NCBI GenBank assembly: GCA_002365595.1
Contig: DFAM01000023.1
Location: 81,801-145,800, forward strand
Direction: 5' to 3'
DNA length: 64,000 nucleotides
Source: Acinetobacter sp. UBA3106
GTDB lineage: Bacteria; Pseudomonadota; Gammaproteobacteria; Pseudomonadales; Moraxellaceae
Shown: positions 1 through 9,587 of the stretch, piece after piece
Position numbering within the stretch: position 1 is the first letter of the stretch
How the letters are laid out: each line of letters opens with the position of its first letter
Translations under genes and position numbers: made by a program
The notes under the pieces: model-generated
Seen by the model: only the letters and a program-made list of their open reading frames with translations
Database searches by the model: none
Told to the model about the DNA's origin: nothing

Positions 1-1896
1 AAGAAGTTTCGCACGAGCATTGTTTTCTTTAATGCCCATTTCTTCTAGAGAAACAGCTAGAGCAAGGAATTCACCCAAAGAGTCCCAACGCAAGTGGTTT
101 TCTTCTACCAATTGCTGTACGTGTTTAGGTGCTGAACCGCCTGCACCAGTTTCGTACATGCCGCCGCCAGCCATCAACGGCACGATAGACAGCATTTTCG
201 CAGAAGTACCCAGTTCCATAATCGGGAACAAGTCAGTCAGGTAGTCACGCAAGATGTTACCAGTTACTGAAATGGTATCCAGGCCACGAGCAACACGTTC
301 AAGCGTATAACGCATTGCACGTACTTGTGACATGATTTGGATATCCAAACCAGTTGTGTCGTGATCTTTCAGGTATTTTTCAACTTTCTTGATCAGTTCG
401 TTTTCGTGTGGACGGTACGGGTCAAGCCAGAAGATCGCAGGCATGCCTGAGTTACGTGCACGAGTCACAGCAAGTTTCACCCAGTCACGGATTGGAGCAT
501 CTTTCACCTGACACATACGCCAGATATCGCCTTCTTCCACATTTTGAGACATCAACACTTCACCAGTTTCTAGGTCAGTTATGTTCGCAACACCTGCTTC
601 AGGAATTTCGAAAGTCTTGTCGTGTGAACCGTATTCTTCTGCTTTTTGTGCCATCAAACCAACGTTAGGTACAGTACCCATTGTACGTGGATCGAAGTTA
701 CCATTCCATTTACAGAAGTTGATCATTTCCTGGTAAATACGCGCAAAAGTAGATTCAGGCATTACAGCTTTACAGTCGTAAGGTTTGCCGTCAGCACCCC
801 ACATTTTACCGCCACCACGGATCATTGCAGGCATAGAAGCATCTACAATCACGTCGTTAGGAGAATGGAAGTTAGTGATGCCTTTAGCTGAATCAACCAT
901 CGCAAGTGCTGGACGGTGTTCTTGACAAGCATGTAGATCTTCGATGATTTCTTCACGCAACGAAGTTGGTAAAGTTTCGATTTTCTCGTAAAGACCCGCC
1001 ATACCGTTGTTGATGTTAATACCCAATTCATCAAACAGTTTGCCATGTTTCTCAAACGCTTCTTTGTAGTAAATGCGTACACAGTGACCGAATACGATCG
1101 GATGTGACACCTTCATCATGGTCGCTTTAACGTGTAGAGAGAACAGGATGCCTGCTTCTTTACAATCATCTAATTCTTTTTCATAGAAGTCGCAAAGCGC
1201 TTTTTTGCTCATGAACATTGAGTCAATGATTTCGCCTTCAAGAAGCGCAACTTTTGGCTTAAGAACAATGGTTTCACCAGACTTAGTGATCAATTCCATT
1301 TTCACGTTACGCGCGCGGTCTAAAGTCATAGACTTTTCACCATGGTAGAAGTCACCTTCGTCCATATGAGAAACGTGAGTTTGTGACCACTGTTTCCACT
1401 CGCTCATAGAATGCGGGTGTTTTTTCGCGTAGTTTTTCACTGCGGCAGGTGCACGACGGTCAGAGTTACCTTCACGCAATACCGGGTTTACAGCAGAACC
1501 TAAACATTTGCTGTAACGTGCTTTAATAGCTTTTTCTTCCTCAGTTACCGGGTTTTCCGGGTAGTCAGGAAGCGCATAGCCTTTCGATTGAAGTTCCTTG
1601 ATACACGCTGTCAACTGGCCGACTGAAGCACTAATATTTGGGAGTTTGATGATATTAGTGTCAGGATCTTGTGTGAGACGGCCAAGCTCTGCTAGGTTAT
1701 TTGGTACCTTTTGCTCGTCGCTTAGGAATTCGCTAAATTCTGCAAGCACACGTACGGCCACAGAGATGTCTTTTTTAACAATCTCAACACCAGCCGGCTT
1801 GGTAAAGGTCTCAATGATCGGCAGCAGGGAGTAGGTCGCCAACAATGGCGCCTCGTCGGTCAATGTGTAAATGATTTTTGACTTTCCACCAGCCAT
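1..1896 (-). CDS. icd: Monomeric NADP-dependent isocitrate dehydrogenase (3' end outside window)
   Basis: Converts isocitrate to 2-oxoglutarate in the TCA cycle, reducing NADP+, in the cytoplasm. Translating the minus strand from the ATG at 1896 gives an open frame of 632 codons that runs off the left edge. The full-length monomeric type is about 740-750 residues, so roughly 110 C-terminal residues are missing. The frame begins MAGGKSKIIYTLTDEAP and contains the family hallmark NSDRRAPAAVKNYAKKHPHS and, later, GLDTISVTGNILRDYL and GGGMYETGAGGSAPKHV. This is the large single-subunit family, not the dimeric E. coli type. A long AT-rich intergenic region with hairpins lies upstream. Family assignment is very secure from the continuous similarity. 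Confidence 0.96.
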   Translation of the reverse strand, partial: MAGGKSKIIYTLTDEAPLLATYSLLPIIETFTKPAGVEIVKKDISVAVRVLAEFSEFLSDEQKVPNNLAELGRLTQDPDTNIIKLPNISASVGQLTACIKELQSKGYALPDYPENPVTEEEKAIKARYSKCLGSAVNPVLREGNSDRRAPAAVKNYAKKHPHSMSEWKQWSQTHVSHMDEGDFYHGEKSMTLDRARNVKMELITKSGETIVLKPKVALLEGEIIDSMFMSKKALCDFYEKELDDCKEAGILFSLHVKATMMKVSHPIVFGHCVRIYYKEAFEKHGKLFDELGININNGMAGLYEKIETLPTSLREEIIEDLHACQEHRPALAMVDSAKGITNFHSPNDVIVDASMPAMIRGGGKMWGADGKPYDCKAVMPESTFARIYQEMINFCKWNGNFDPRTMGTVPNVGLMAQKAEEYGSHDKTFEIPEAGVANITDLETGEVLMSQNVEEGDIWRMCQVKDAPIRDWVKLAVTRARNSGMPAIFWLDPYRPHENELIKKVEKYLKDHDTTGLDIQIMSQVRAMRYTLERVARGLDTISVTGNILRDYLTDLFPIMELGTSAKMLSIVPLMAGGGMYETGAGGSAPKHVQQLVEENHLRWDSLGEFLALAVSLEEMGIKENNARAKLL

Positions 1897-2712
1897 ATGT
1901 AGCCCCTTGCTTTGGATTGAGTTTTCAGGCACCGAGCTTGTGGCTCAGTCCCGCGAACCGGTTTGCTTAAATAAAACATTAAAAAGTATCGGTGCTTATT
2001 TGCACCTCAGCCAAACAGCAAGATCTTGCATACTGATCTTTGGCTGAAAATTTGTATACATCAGTGTTGTTCACCAATACCGATATTCTACGTGAAATTT
2101 AGTTTTATTTCGAATCTAGACGTGGTAGTCAGTCTGTTAGAACGCTCAAACACTCATCTAATTGACCAACAGGGGATTTTGGGTGTTAATGTAATATATT
2201 TTATATTTATCAATTATTTGTATATTTTTTAATAAAAATATTGATTAAAATTTAAACATATTATTTTTCTGATTTGTAAACTAATTACTTACAACATGTT
2301 GGGTATCATGGAAATAAATCATTCATAACAGAATAACCTATAAATTAATTTTATATATGCTCAGAAAAATCGTTCTTGAGAAATAGATGTTTCTCATTAT
2401 TCGGATACAATTTTATCTATAGTTCTGTATACCGCTATACACCTCAGTTGAAGTCGGAAATGACTGATTTTTTAGAACGCTTTAAATTAAATAGTATTAA
2501 ATTAAGGTGATCATTGAGACAAATCAGGTTATTATTCACATTAATTATTTGGTTAAATTTTGAACATTTTAATCGGATGATAAAATAATTTAGGCTAAAT
2601 ATGACTTAGAATGTCACATTCTATCTATTTATGTCTTTATTGATTGTGTTCATAGTGAAATTTTGTTAATAAGGTAAAAGGTAATAATTATTTTTTACAA
2701 CAATAATAGTGA
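1897..2712. other. Long AT-rich intergenic region upstream of icd and the orphan kinase
   Basis: About 815 bases without a convincing gene, very AT-rich, serving as the divergent promoter region for icd and the histidine kinase. Near icd it holds two inverted repeats. GGTGC/GCACC at about 1991-2006 is followed by CAGCCAAA (2008-2015) pairing with TTTGGCTG (2039-2046), which encloses the perfect 12-base palindrome GCAAGATCTTGC (2018-2029). Short open frames here have no ribosome site or recognisable product. Confidence 0.5.
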
Positions 2713-2727
2713 TTGGATGAATCAAAT

Positions 2728-4005
2728 ATGAAAATGCAGTTGCTTGAAATAGGCTCAGAAACTGAGCAGCTTAGTGCATGTAAGCTTTCACTATTATTGG
2801 GTGTGTTTACCCCGACTAATCAGGTTGAACGTTTTTTAAAATTTGCCCGTAAAATGCTTGGAGCAGATCAGGCGGTATTGACTTTTCATAATGAGCCTTA
2901 TATCTGGTATTCCTCAAGACAGGGTTTTAAGGCATTTTGCTCGCCAGGTGAAACCTGTTTAAGTCCTTATTTTGAAGGCCAGACCTTTATTGATCATCAA
3001 CATGCACAATATGCAAATCTGGTACAGCATATTGGTGAGTTCGGCGTAGATGCAAACCGTTATCTGGCTTTCGATCTGCGGATGAGTGATGGCGTGTCCA
3101 TTGGCCAAGCGCTATTTTTTGATTTAAAACAGGAAAGTTTTGCGTCTGAAGATATTGCAGCCGTAAATGATTTTACCACCAGTCTTATCCATGTGATTGA
3201 ATTGAAAGCCGATCATGCCGAACTTAAAGATATGTACGAGCAGCAAGCGGCACTCAACTTCAGCAAGACCAAGTTTTTCCAGATTATTGCCCACGACTTG
3301 AGAGCACCTTTTCATGGTTTGCTGGGTTTTTCCGAGGTGTTGGCGCAAGAACGTGAAACACTGGATGAATCGAGCGTACAGAGTATTGCTGAATATTTGT
3401 ATGATACGGCACAATCCACCTATAACCTGCTGGAAAGTCTGCTGAATTGGGCAATGGCTGAAGGTGGACGTTTTATTTATCATCCGATTAATTTTGAGTT
3501 AAAACAGTCGACTAAAATTGTCTGCGATGTACTTAACAGTCTGGCTTTAAAGAAAAATATCCAGTTAATTGACCAGATTGAAGACGACATGAAAGTTTAT
3601 GCCGATATCAACATGATTACTTCGGTGATTCAGAACCTGGTATCAAATGCCCTGAAATTCACGCCAATCGATGGTACGGGTAAAGTCATTATTGCTGCGA
3701 ACAGATTGGATACGCACGTGCATATTTCTGTCCGTGATACGGGACTGGGCATGAATCAGGCTCAAATAGAGCAACTGTTCCAGCAATCTGTAACTGCTAG
3801 TATCAAGGGTACTGCAGGGGAGAAAGGGACTGGACTGGGACTGGTGTTGTGTAAACGCTTTATCGATCTGAACCATGGCGAAATTTTCGTAGAATCTCAG
3901 GAAGGTGAAGGAACGATTTTCCATGTGACCTTGCCGGCAGCCACCAATGCCCATCAAGCCTTAATTCCGGAACAGATCATCAAGAATGAAAAAGTGAAAG
4001 TATAG
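2728..4005 (+). CDS. Orphan GAF-domain sensor histidine kinase
   Basis: Predicted cytoplasmic sensor kinase. It has a GAF-like sensor region (about residues 20-160), a HisKA dimerisation/phosphoacceptor domain with the histidine in FFQIIAHDLRAPFHG (H189 counted from this start), and a HATPase_c domain with N-box (QNLVSNALKF), G1 (DTGLGM) and G2 (GTGLGLVLCKRF). No transmembrane segment is visible, so a soluble ligand or redox cue is likely. The frame is open from a TTG at 2713, but the ATG at 2728 is preferred because GGATGA lies about 10 bases upstream and the TTG has no ribosome site. No response regulator is adjacent, so its partner is encoded elsewhere. It sits 74 bases before glnE on the same strand. 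The signal sensed is unknown. Confidence 0.85.
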   Translation: MKMQLLEIGSETEQLSACKLSLLLGVFTPTNQVERFLKFARKMLGADQAVLTFHNEPYIWYSSRQGFKAFCSPGETCLSPYFEGQTFIDHQHAQYANLVQHIGEFGVDANRYLAFDLRMSDGVSIGQALFFDLKQESFASEDIAAVNDFTTSLIHVIELKADHAELKDMYEQQAALNFSKTKFFQIIAHDLRAPFHGLLGFSEVLAQERETLDESSVQSIAEYLYDTAQSTYNLLESLLNWAMAEGGRFIYHPINFELKQSTKIVCDVLNSLALKKNIQLIDQIEDDMKVYADINMITSVIQNLVSNALKFTPIDGTGKVIIAANRLDTHVHISVRDTGLGMNQAQIEQLFQQSVTASIKGTAGEKGTGLGLVLCKRFIDLNHGEIFVESQEGEGTIFHVTLPAATNAHQALIPEQIIKNEKVKV

Positions 4006-4079
4006 AAAAATAAATTTTCTTTTCCACTCTCTCTTGTCAGCTGCTATAACTAGGAAAAAATCAGGCTGAAGGTTTTAAG

Positions 4080-6839
4080 ATGAATGCGGAACAATTGCAG
4101 AACACATTGCGAGCGAGCCAATACGCAGAACAGGTATTGGGGAAACACGGCGCTTTATTAGAACAGGATTATGCAATTGATCAATTTCTTCTTCCTTTAA
4201 GCACGCTTCAAATCCAGAACTTTGTTCATGACACGCTAGAGCAGATTGCAGATGAAAACACATGGATGCGTGCCATCCGTGTGCTTCGCGCGCGTCTGAT
4301 GTTTCGCTGGATCTGGCAGGATGCCAATCGGCTGACCGATGTAGTTACGCTGACACGTGAGCTTTCCGATTTTGCCGATGCAGCCATTTGCGCGGCTAAA
4401 GATTTTGCCCAGGTACCTTTGGTGGCCAAGCATGGTGAGCCAATAGGATACGGTGGTGCCGTGCAGGATTTAATTGTTGTGGCTATGGGTAAACTCGGGG
4501 CACAAGAGCTGAATCTTTCCAGTGATATTGATTTGATCTTTGCCTTTGATGAACAGGGCGAAACAAACGGCCGTAAATGTCTGGATGTACAGCAGTTTTG
4601 TATTCTGTGGGGACAGAAACTGATTTATCTGCTGGATCATATTACCGCAGATGGTTTTGTATTCCGAGTTGATATGCGTCTGCGTCCCTGGGGTGATGGT
4701 TCAGCTCTTGCGATTAGTCATGCCGCATTAGAAAAATATTTAAGCCAGCATGGACGTGAGTGGGAGCGCTATGCCTGGATTAAAGCTCGTATTGTCACCG
4801 GTGGAAAAGAAGGTGATGAGTTACTGGAGATGACCCGTCCCTTTGTGTTTCGCAAATATGTCGATTACACCGCCTTTGAAGCCATGCGCGAAATGAAGGC
4901 GATGATCGAGCGTGAAGTACAACGCCGAAATATTGAAGATGATATCAAGCTGGGTGCAGGCGGAATTCGTGAAGTCGAATTCATCGTTCAAGTCTTTCAA
5001 TTGATTTATGGTGGCTCAAAACTGGAGTTGCAGGATCGCCAGTGTCTGGTCAGCCTGCATCATTTGGGAGAAGTAGGGCTACTTGAGCAAAATGCCGTGC
5101 TTGAACTGGAGGATGCTTACCTGTTCCTGCGCCGTATCGAGCATGCCATTCAGGCTTTACATGACCAGCAAACCCAGTCCTTACCAACTGAGCCTGATTT
5201 AAGAAATCGTATTATTGAAACTTTGGGTTTTGAATCCTGGGATGCCTTCCTTGAGGTACTGAATCAAAAACGCGGCAAAGTTATTTATCAGTTTGAGCAT
5301 TTAATTAAAGAAAAAGAGCCTGATCCGCTGGTGGAAAGTTTTACTCAGCTTGAAAAACAGCTGAATGAAGTACTGGATGAAGATGCCAAAAATCTGGTAC
5401 ATGAGTTTTGGTATGGCCATGCTTTAAAAAAATTACCGGCGAAAGCGGTACAACGTCTGAAAGCTTTTTGGCCGCACCTGATTGAAGCGATTTTACAGTC
5501 CGATAAACCGCAAGTCGCATTGCTGCGCTTAATGCCGTTGGTGGAATCGGTGATGCGTCGTACCGTGTATCTGGTGATGCTGATTGAAAGCAAAGGCGCA
5601 CTGCAGCGTCTGGTGAAGATGGCAACTGTCAGCCCGTGGATTTGTGAGGAACTAACCCATTATCCAGTATTGCTGGATGAATTTTTATCAATGGATTTTG
5701 AATTGCCAAAACGCAAGGATCTGGAAGATTCACTGCGTCAGCAATTGTTACGCATCGAGATTGATCAGATTGAAGATCAGATGCGGGTTCTGCGCCTATT
5801 CAAGAAATCCAATGTATTGGCTGTGGCCGCCAGTGATGTACTGGCAGAAAGTCCGCTGATGAAAGTATCTGATGCATTAACCGATATTGCAGAAGTTTCA
5901 GTAAATGCCACGCTGCATTTGGCTTATCAGATGGTGGCGAAAAAACATGGTTTCCCATTGGATGCCGAAGGCCAGCGCTGCGCCCTGGATCATACTGCTT
6001 TTACCGTGATTGGTTATGGGAAAGTTGGCGGAATTGAACTGGGTTATGGTTCCGATCTGGATCTGGTGTTTATTCACTATATGAGTGAACAGGGCGATAC
6101 AGATGGCATTAAACCGATTAGCGGTTTCGAGTTTGCCATGCGTGTGGCACAGAAATTCATGTCATTGATGACCACCCAAACTTTAGATGGGCGGGTCTAT
6201 GAAATTGATACCCGTTTACGTCCATCCGGTGAAGCCGGTTTACTGGTGACAAGCCTGAAAGCCTTTGAACAATATCAATTAAAAAGTGCCTGGGTATGGG
6301 AACATCAGGCGCTGGTTCGGGCCAGATCGATTGCCGGTGAAGCTTCACTGCGAGAAAAATTTGAAGATTTACGCTGTCGTATTTTGACTCAACCGCGGGA
6401 TGAGGCGAATGTTCGTGCAGAAGTGCTAAAAATGCGTCAGAAGATGAAAGAACATCTGGGTTCCTCCAAAGAGCAGCAAAAAGATGGGATTTTTCATTTA
6501 AAACAGGATGCAGGAGGTATCGTTGATATCGAATTTATGGCACAGTATGCGGTATTAGCATGGAGTGGGTCGAATCCTGATCTCGCCCATTACTCCGACA
6601 ACGTACGAATCCTTGAGGATGCCGCAAAAACGGATCGCTTATCCAGCGCCGATGCGACAGCATTGATTCAAGCTTATCTCAGTGAACGAGCCGAGAGCCA
6701 CCGTTTAGCCCTTGCAAATCAATCCATGCAAGTTGCAGCTGACGACTGGCACGATACCCGAGAGGTCGTTTGCAAGTTATGGCAAAGATTAATTGATCCA
6801 ACTGCAACTTTTGCGTTGGATAGAAATGACTGTGTATAA
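4080..6839 (+). CDS. glnE: Bifunctional glutamine synthetase adenylyltransferase/adenylyl-removing enzyme
   Basis: Adds AMP to, and removes it from, glutamine synthetase, so tuning ammonia assimilation to nitrogen status with PII (GlnB). The 919-residue product carries two nucleotidyltransferase domains. The N-terminal one (adenylyl-removing) has MGKLGAQELNLSSDIDLIFA near residues 136-155. The C-terminal one (adenylylating) has GYGKVGGIELGYGSDLDLVF near 645-665. The length is close to that of E. coli GlnE (about 946 residues). The start MNAEQLQNTL follows a weak GAAGG-like site. Only 18 bases separate its stop from the ilvE start, so the two are probably co-transcribed. Confidence 0.97.
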   Translation: MNAEQLQNTLRASQYAEQVLGKHGALLEQDYAIDQFLLPLSTLQIQNFVHDTLEQIADENTWMRAIRVLRARLMFRWIWQDANRLTDVVTLTRELSDFADAAICAAKDFAQVPLVAKHGEPIGYGGAVQDLIVVAMGKLGAQELNLSSDIDLIFAFDEQGETNGRKCLDVQQFCILWGQKLIYLLDHITADGFVFRVDMRLRPWGDGSALAISHAALEKYLSQHGREWERYAWIKARIVTGGKEGDELLEMTRPFVFRKYVDYTAFEAMREMKAMIEREVQRRNIEDDIKLGAGGIREVEFIVQVFQLIYGGSKLELQDRQCLVSLHHLGEVGLLEQNAVLELEDAYLFLRRIEHAIQALHDQQTQSLPTEPDLRNRIIETLGFESWDAFLEVLNQKRGKVIYQFEHLIKEKEPDPLVESFTQLEKQLNEVLDEDAKNLVHEFWYGHALKKLPAKAVQRLKAFWPHLIEAILQSDKPQVALLRLMPLVESVMRRTVYLVMLIESKGALQRLVKMATVSPWICEELTHYPVLLDEFLSMDFELPKRKDLEDSLRQQLLRIEIDQIEDQMRVLRLFKKSNVLAVAASDVLAESPLMKVSDALTDIAEVSVNATLHLAYQMVAKKHGFPLDAEGQRCALDHTAFTVIGYGKVGGIELGYGSDLDLVFIHYMSEQGDTDGIKPISGFEFAMRVAQKFMSLMTTQTLDGRVYEIDTRLRPSGEAGLLVTSLKAFEQYQLKSAWVWEHQALVRARSIAGEASLREKFEDLRCRILTQPRDEANVRAEVLKMRQKMKEHLGSSKEQQKDGIFHLKQDAGGIVDIEFMAQYAVLAWSGSNPDLAHYSDNVRILEDAAKTDRLSSADATALIQAYLSERAESHRLALANQSMQVAADDWHDTREVVCKLWQRLIDPTATFALDRNDCV

Positions 6840-6857
6840 AAATTTGGAGTGTGTGCC

Positions 6858-7784
6858 ATGAACTTGGCTGATCGTGATGGTTTTATTTGGCAAGATGGAC
6901 AAATGGTTGACTGGCGTGAGGCGAAAATCCACGTCCTAACTCATACATTACACTACAGTATGGGTGTCTTTGAGGGTGTCCGTGCTTATGAAACACCAAA
7001 TGGTACCGCGATTTTCCGTCTCCAAGATCATACAAAACGTTTGCTTAACTCTGCAAAAATTTATCAAATGAAAGTTCCATTTGATCAGGCAGCACTTGAG
7101 CAGGCTCAAATTGATGTAGTACGTGAAAATAAATTAGCTTCATGCTATTTGCGTCCAATTATCTTTATCGGTTCAGAAAAACTCGGTATTGCTGCAACCA
7201 ATAATACGATTCATGCGACTGTAGCGGCATGGGGCTGGGGTGCTTACCTGGGTGAAGAAGCCATGGCGAAAGGTATTCGCGTGAAAACTTCATCATTTAC
7301 CCATCACCATCCAAACGTGACCATGTGTAAAGCAAAAGCGTCTGGTAACTATACCTTGTCGATTCTTGCGCATCAGGAAGTGGCACATTCGGGTTATGAC
7401 GAAGCGATGTTGATGGACCCGCAAGGTTATGTATGCCAAGGTTCTGGCGAAAACGTATTCTTGGTGAAAGATGGCGTATTGCATACCCCTGATATCGCTG
7501 GCGGTGCTTTAGATGGTATTACCCGTCAAACCATCATTACCATTGCTAAAGACTTGGGTTATGAAGTGGTCGAACGTCGCATCACCCGTGACGAATTCTA
7601 TATTGGTGATGAAGCATTCTTCACGGGTACTGCTGCTGAAGTGACGCCAATTCGCGAATATGATGACCGTATCATTGGTGAAGGCTGTCGTGGTCCAATT
7701 ACGACACAAATCCAGAAAGCGTTCTTTGATGCAGTTCAGGGTAAAGATCCTAAATATGCACACTGGTTAACTTACGTAAAATAA
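6858..7784 (+). CDS. ilvE: Branched-chain amino acid aminotransferase
   Basis: PLP enzyme of fold type IV that catalyses the last step of valine, leucine and isoleucine synthesis (and the first of their breakdown), with glutamate/2-oxoglutarate as partner. From the ATG at 6858 it is 308 residues, the usual IlvE length. The PLP-binding lysine is K160 in KASGNYTLS, followed by GSGENVFLVKDG and FFTGTAAEVTPI. The frame stays open from a GTG at 6849, but GGAG at 6846-6849 is correctly spaced for 6858, which decides the start. It is followed by a strong terminator. In Acinetobacter ilvE marks the left boundary of the outer-core LOS locus, as it does here. Confidence 0.97.
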   Translation: MNLADRDGFIWQDGQMVDWREAKIHVLTHTLHYSMGVFEGVRAYETPNGTAIFRLQDHTKRLLNSAKIYQMKVPFDQAALEQAQIDVVRENKLASCYLRPIIFIGSEKLGIAATNNTIHATVAAWGWGAYLGEEAMAKGIRVKTSSFTHHHPNVTMCKAKASGNYTLSILAHQEVAHSGYDEAMLMDPQGYVCQGSGENVFLVKDGVLHTPDIAGGALDGITRQTIITIAKDLGYEVVERRITRDEFYIGDEAFFTGTAAEVTPIREYDDRIIGEGCRGPITTQIQKAFFDAVQGKDPKYAHWLTYVK

Positions 7785-7803
7785 GTTGATCGGTTAAGAT
7801 GAG

Positions 7804-7831
7804 AAGGCGGAACGAAAGTTTCGCCTTTTTT
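7804..7831 (+). terminator. Rho-independent terminator after ilvE
   Basis: Ten-base stem AAGGCGGAAC/GTTTCGCCTT with a GAAA tetraloop, followed by a T run. It separates the glnE-ilvE unit from the outer-core glycan operon. Confidence 0.9.
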
Positions 7832-7860
7832 GTATTTAATAGATATTGTACAGGTGCTGA

Positions 7861-8655
7861 ATGACATTTGAGTCGGCTATGCGTAGATTTAAACTACGCA
7901 TGAAAAAAAGAATGTATAAACTTGATAAAAAGCGCTGGCTTTCTGAAAATCAGTCAGATTTGCAATATTTTGAAGAAAAATTACTGTATTCCATGCCAGA
8001 AACTTTACAGTTGGTTGCGCAAGGAAAATCACTAGCACGTTTTGGCGATGGCGAAATCACTTTAATGGATGGCGATGATATTGATTTCCAGAAATGTCAT
8101 CCTGAACTCGCATTGGAACTTGAAAATATTTTAAAAAACCAAGATGAAAAATTGTTAGTCTGTTTGCCGACCATATTGAAAGCTTGTAATGATGATGAAG
8201 TCAATTGGTGGCTAAAATTTTGGTATGTACGTTGGAAAGACTTAAAACAAAAACTGAGCTTTGAACATTCATACGGACATTCTATGGTGACACGTCCAGA
8301 TTTTTTCATCATGTATCCCGAACAGGCAGTGCCGGCATGGAAATCAATTTGGCAGAATCGTAAAACTGTTTTAATTACAGGTGAGGGTTCTAAACTAAAT
8401 TTAGAGCATACGCTGTTTGATAATGTTTCAGCCCGTCAAATAATTTATTCAAAAGCGACGAATGCGTTTGCTGATGCAGAGCGGATTATTGCGGAGGTGC
8501 AAAATACTGCTAAGCAAAGCTGTTTGATTTTGATTGCTTTAGGTCCTACTGGAACGGTTTTAGCCAAACGTTTTTCCGACCTGGGCTATCAAGCATTAGA
8601 TATTGGTCACATCACTAGTTCATACGATACGGTTTTTCAGCAGAAAGCAGGCTAA
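7861..8655 (+). CDS. GT-D fold glycosyltransferase (SP_1767/DUF1792 family), first gene of outer-core locus
   Basis: Predicted cytoplasmic sugar transferase acting on the LOS outer core. The key signature is ARFGDGEITLMDG (about residues 59-71), matching the RFGDGE motif of the GT-D (DUF1792) fold, with later GPTGTVLAKRFSDLGYQALDIGH. It has 264 residues and no membrane segment. It starts 76 bases after the ilvE stop, just past the terminator, and opens a run of six same-strand genes, so the operon promoter should lie just upstream. The N-terminus is Lys/Arg-rich, typical of core transferases that touch the inner membrane. Donor and acceptor sugars cannot be read from sequence. Confidence 0.85.
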   Translation: MTFESAMRRFKLRMKKRMYKLDKKRWLSENQSDLQYFEEKLLYSMPETLQLVAQGKSLARFGDGEITLMDGDDIDFQKCHPELALELENILKNQDEKLLVCLPTILKACNDDEVNWWLKFWYVRWKDLKQKLSFEHSYGHSMVTRPDFFIMYPEQAVPAWKSIWQNRKTVLITGEGSKLNLEHTLFDNVSARQIIYSKATNAFADAERIIAEVQNTAKQSCLILIALGPTGTVLAKRFSDLGYQALDIGHITSSYDTVFQQKAG

Positions 8656-8696
8656 TTGGCAGTCCATTCAAGCAGCATCTATGAGGATTTTTCTCT

Positions 8697-9575
8697 ATGC
8701 ATATTGTCTACGTCAGTGATGGTAAAGCAGGACACCGTTCGCAAGCAGTCGGTTTATATAAAGCCATGCAACGCATAAGCAATATCGAAGTGACCTTTCA
8801 GGAAATCTCCATTCAGCAATTGCCAATTTTCACGCTGTTAAAAGGCATGTTGAGTCATCAATTGGCACTGTTTGAAAAAAAGCCGGATTATATTTTTGGC
8901 GTGGGCAGTCATACCCAATCACAGGTCTTGCTGCTGGGGAAAGTATATCCACAGGCGAAAACGGTTATTTTAATGAAGCCGAATTTTCCGTTTACCTGGT
9001 TTGACCATACCATCATTCCTGAACATGATGGCGTACCTGAATCTAGACATGTGATTACCACTCAAGGGGCTTTAAACCCGATTGTCAATGAACAGCGCCA
9101 TCAAGCCAATCGGATTTTGGTTGCTTTAGGTGGCTCATCCAAACGTCATCAGTGGAATGAAAAGAAGGTGTTAGAGGTGATTCAGAATATTGTGCAGCAC
9201 CATCCACAAGCTGAAATTATTTTAACCACTTCACGTCGTACTCCCAAAGAATTTCTTGGACATTTATCAGCTCAGCCTTATGTCAGTCAGCTACAGATTT
9301 TCCCGGTGGAAGATACGCCGCAAGGCTGGATCTTTGAGCAGATGCAACAAGCCGAAGCAGTTTGGGTCACGGAAGACAGTGTTTCCATGATTTTCGAGGC
9401 TTTAACAGCCGGTTGTAAGGTAGGGATAATTGCGATAGACCGTTTGAAATCTGATAGAATTACCACATTGTTGGATCAGCTTTTATCGACATCGTCAGAT
9501 AAACCACATCACAATCTATTGAATTTAAAACTGAATGAAGCAACCCGAGTTGCTGATATATTATTGAAAAAATAG
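8697..9575 (+). CDS. ELM1-like GT-B glycosyltransferase of outer-core locus
   Basis: 292-residue protein of the family usually labelled mitochondrial fission ELM1-like, widespread in bacterial LPS loci. It is best read as a GT-B type glycosyltransferase. It opens MHIVYVSDGKAGHRSQAVGL, a glycine-rich nucleotide-sugar-fold N-terminus. The C-terminal half has ILVALGGSSKRHQW and VTEDSVSMIFEALTAGCKVGI, the E-rich donor-binding pattern of GT-B enzymes. It lies 41 bases after the previous gene and 12 before the next, so it belongs to the operon. The name is a family label and says nothing about mitochondria here. Specificity unknown. Confidence 0.82.
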   Translation: MHIVYVSDGKAGHRSQAVGLYKAMQRISNIEVTFQEISIQQLPIFTLLKGMLSHQLALFEKKPDYIFGVGSHTQSQVLLLGKVYPQAKTVILMKPNFPFTWFDHTIIPEHDGVPESRHVITTQGALNPIVNEQRHQANRILVALGGSSKRHQWNEKKVLEVIQNIVQHHPQAEIILTTSRRTPKEFLGHLSAQPYVSQLQIFPVEDTPQGWIFEQMQQAEAVWVTEDSVSMIFEALTAGCKVGIIAIDRLKSDRITTLLDQLLSTSSDKPHHNLLNLKLNEATRVADILLKK

Positions 9576-9587
9576 AGTTGTTTCTTC

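Noticed and set aside
2026..2232. 68-residue open frame upstream of the kinase gene
   Set aside because: AT-rich, no ribosome site, runs through hairpins; not protein-like.
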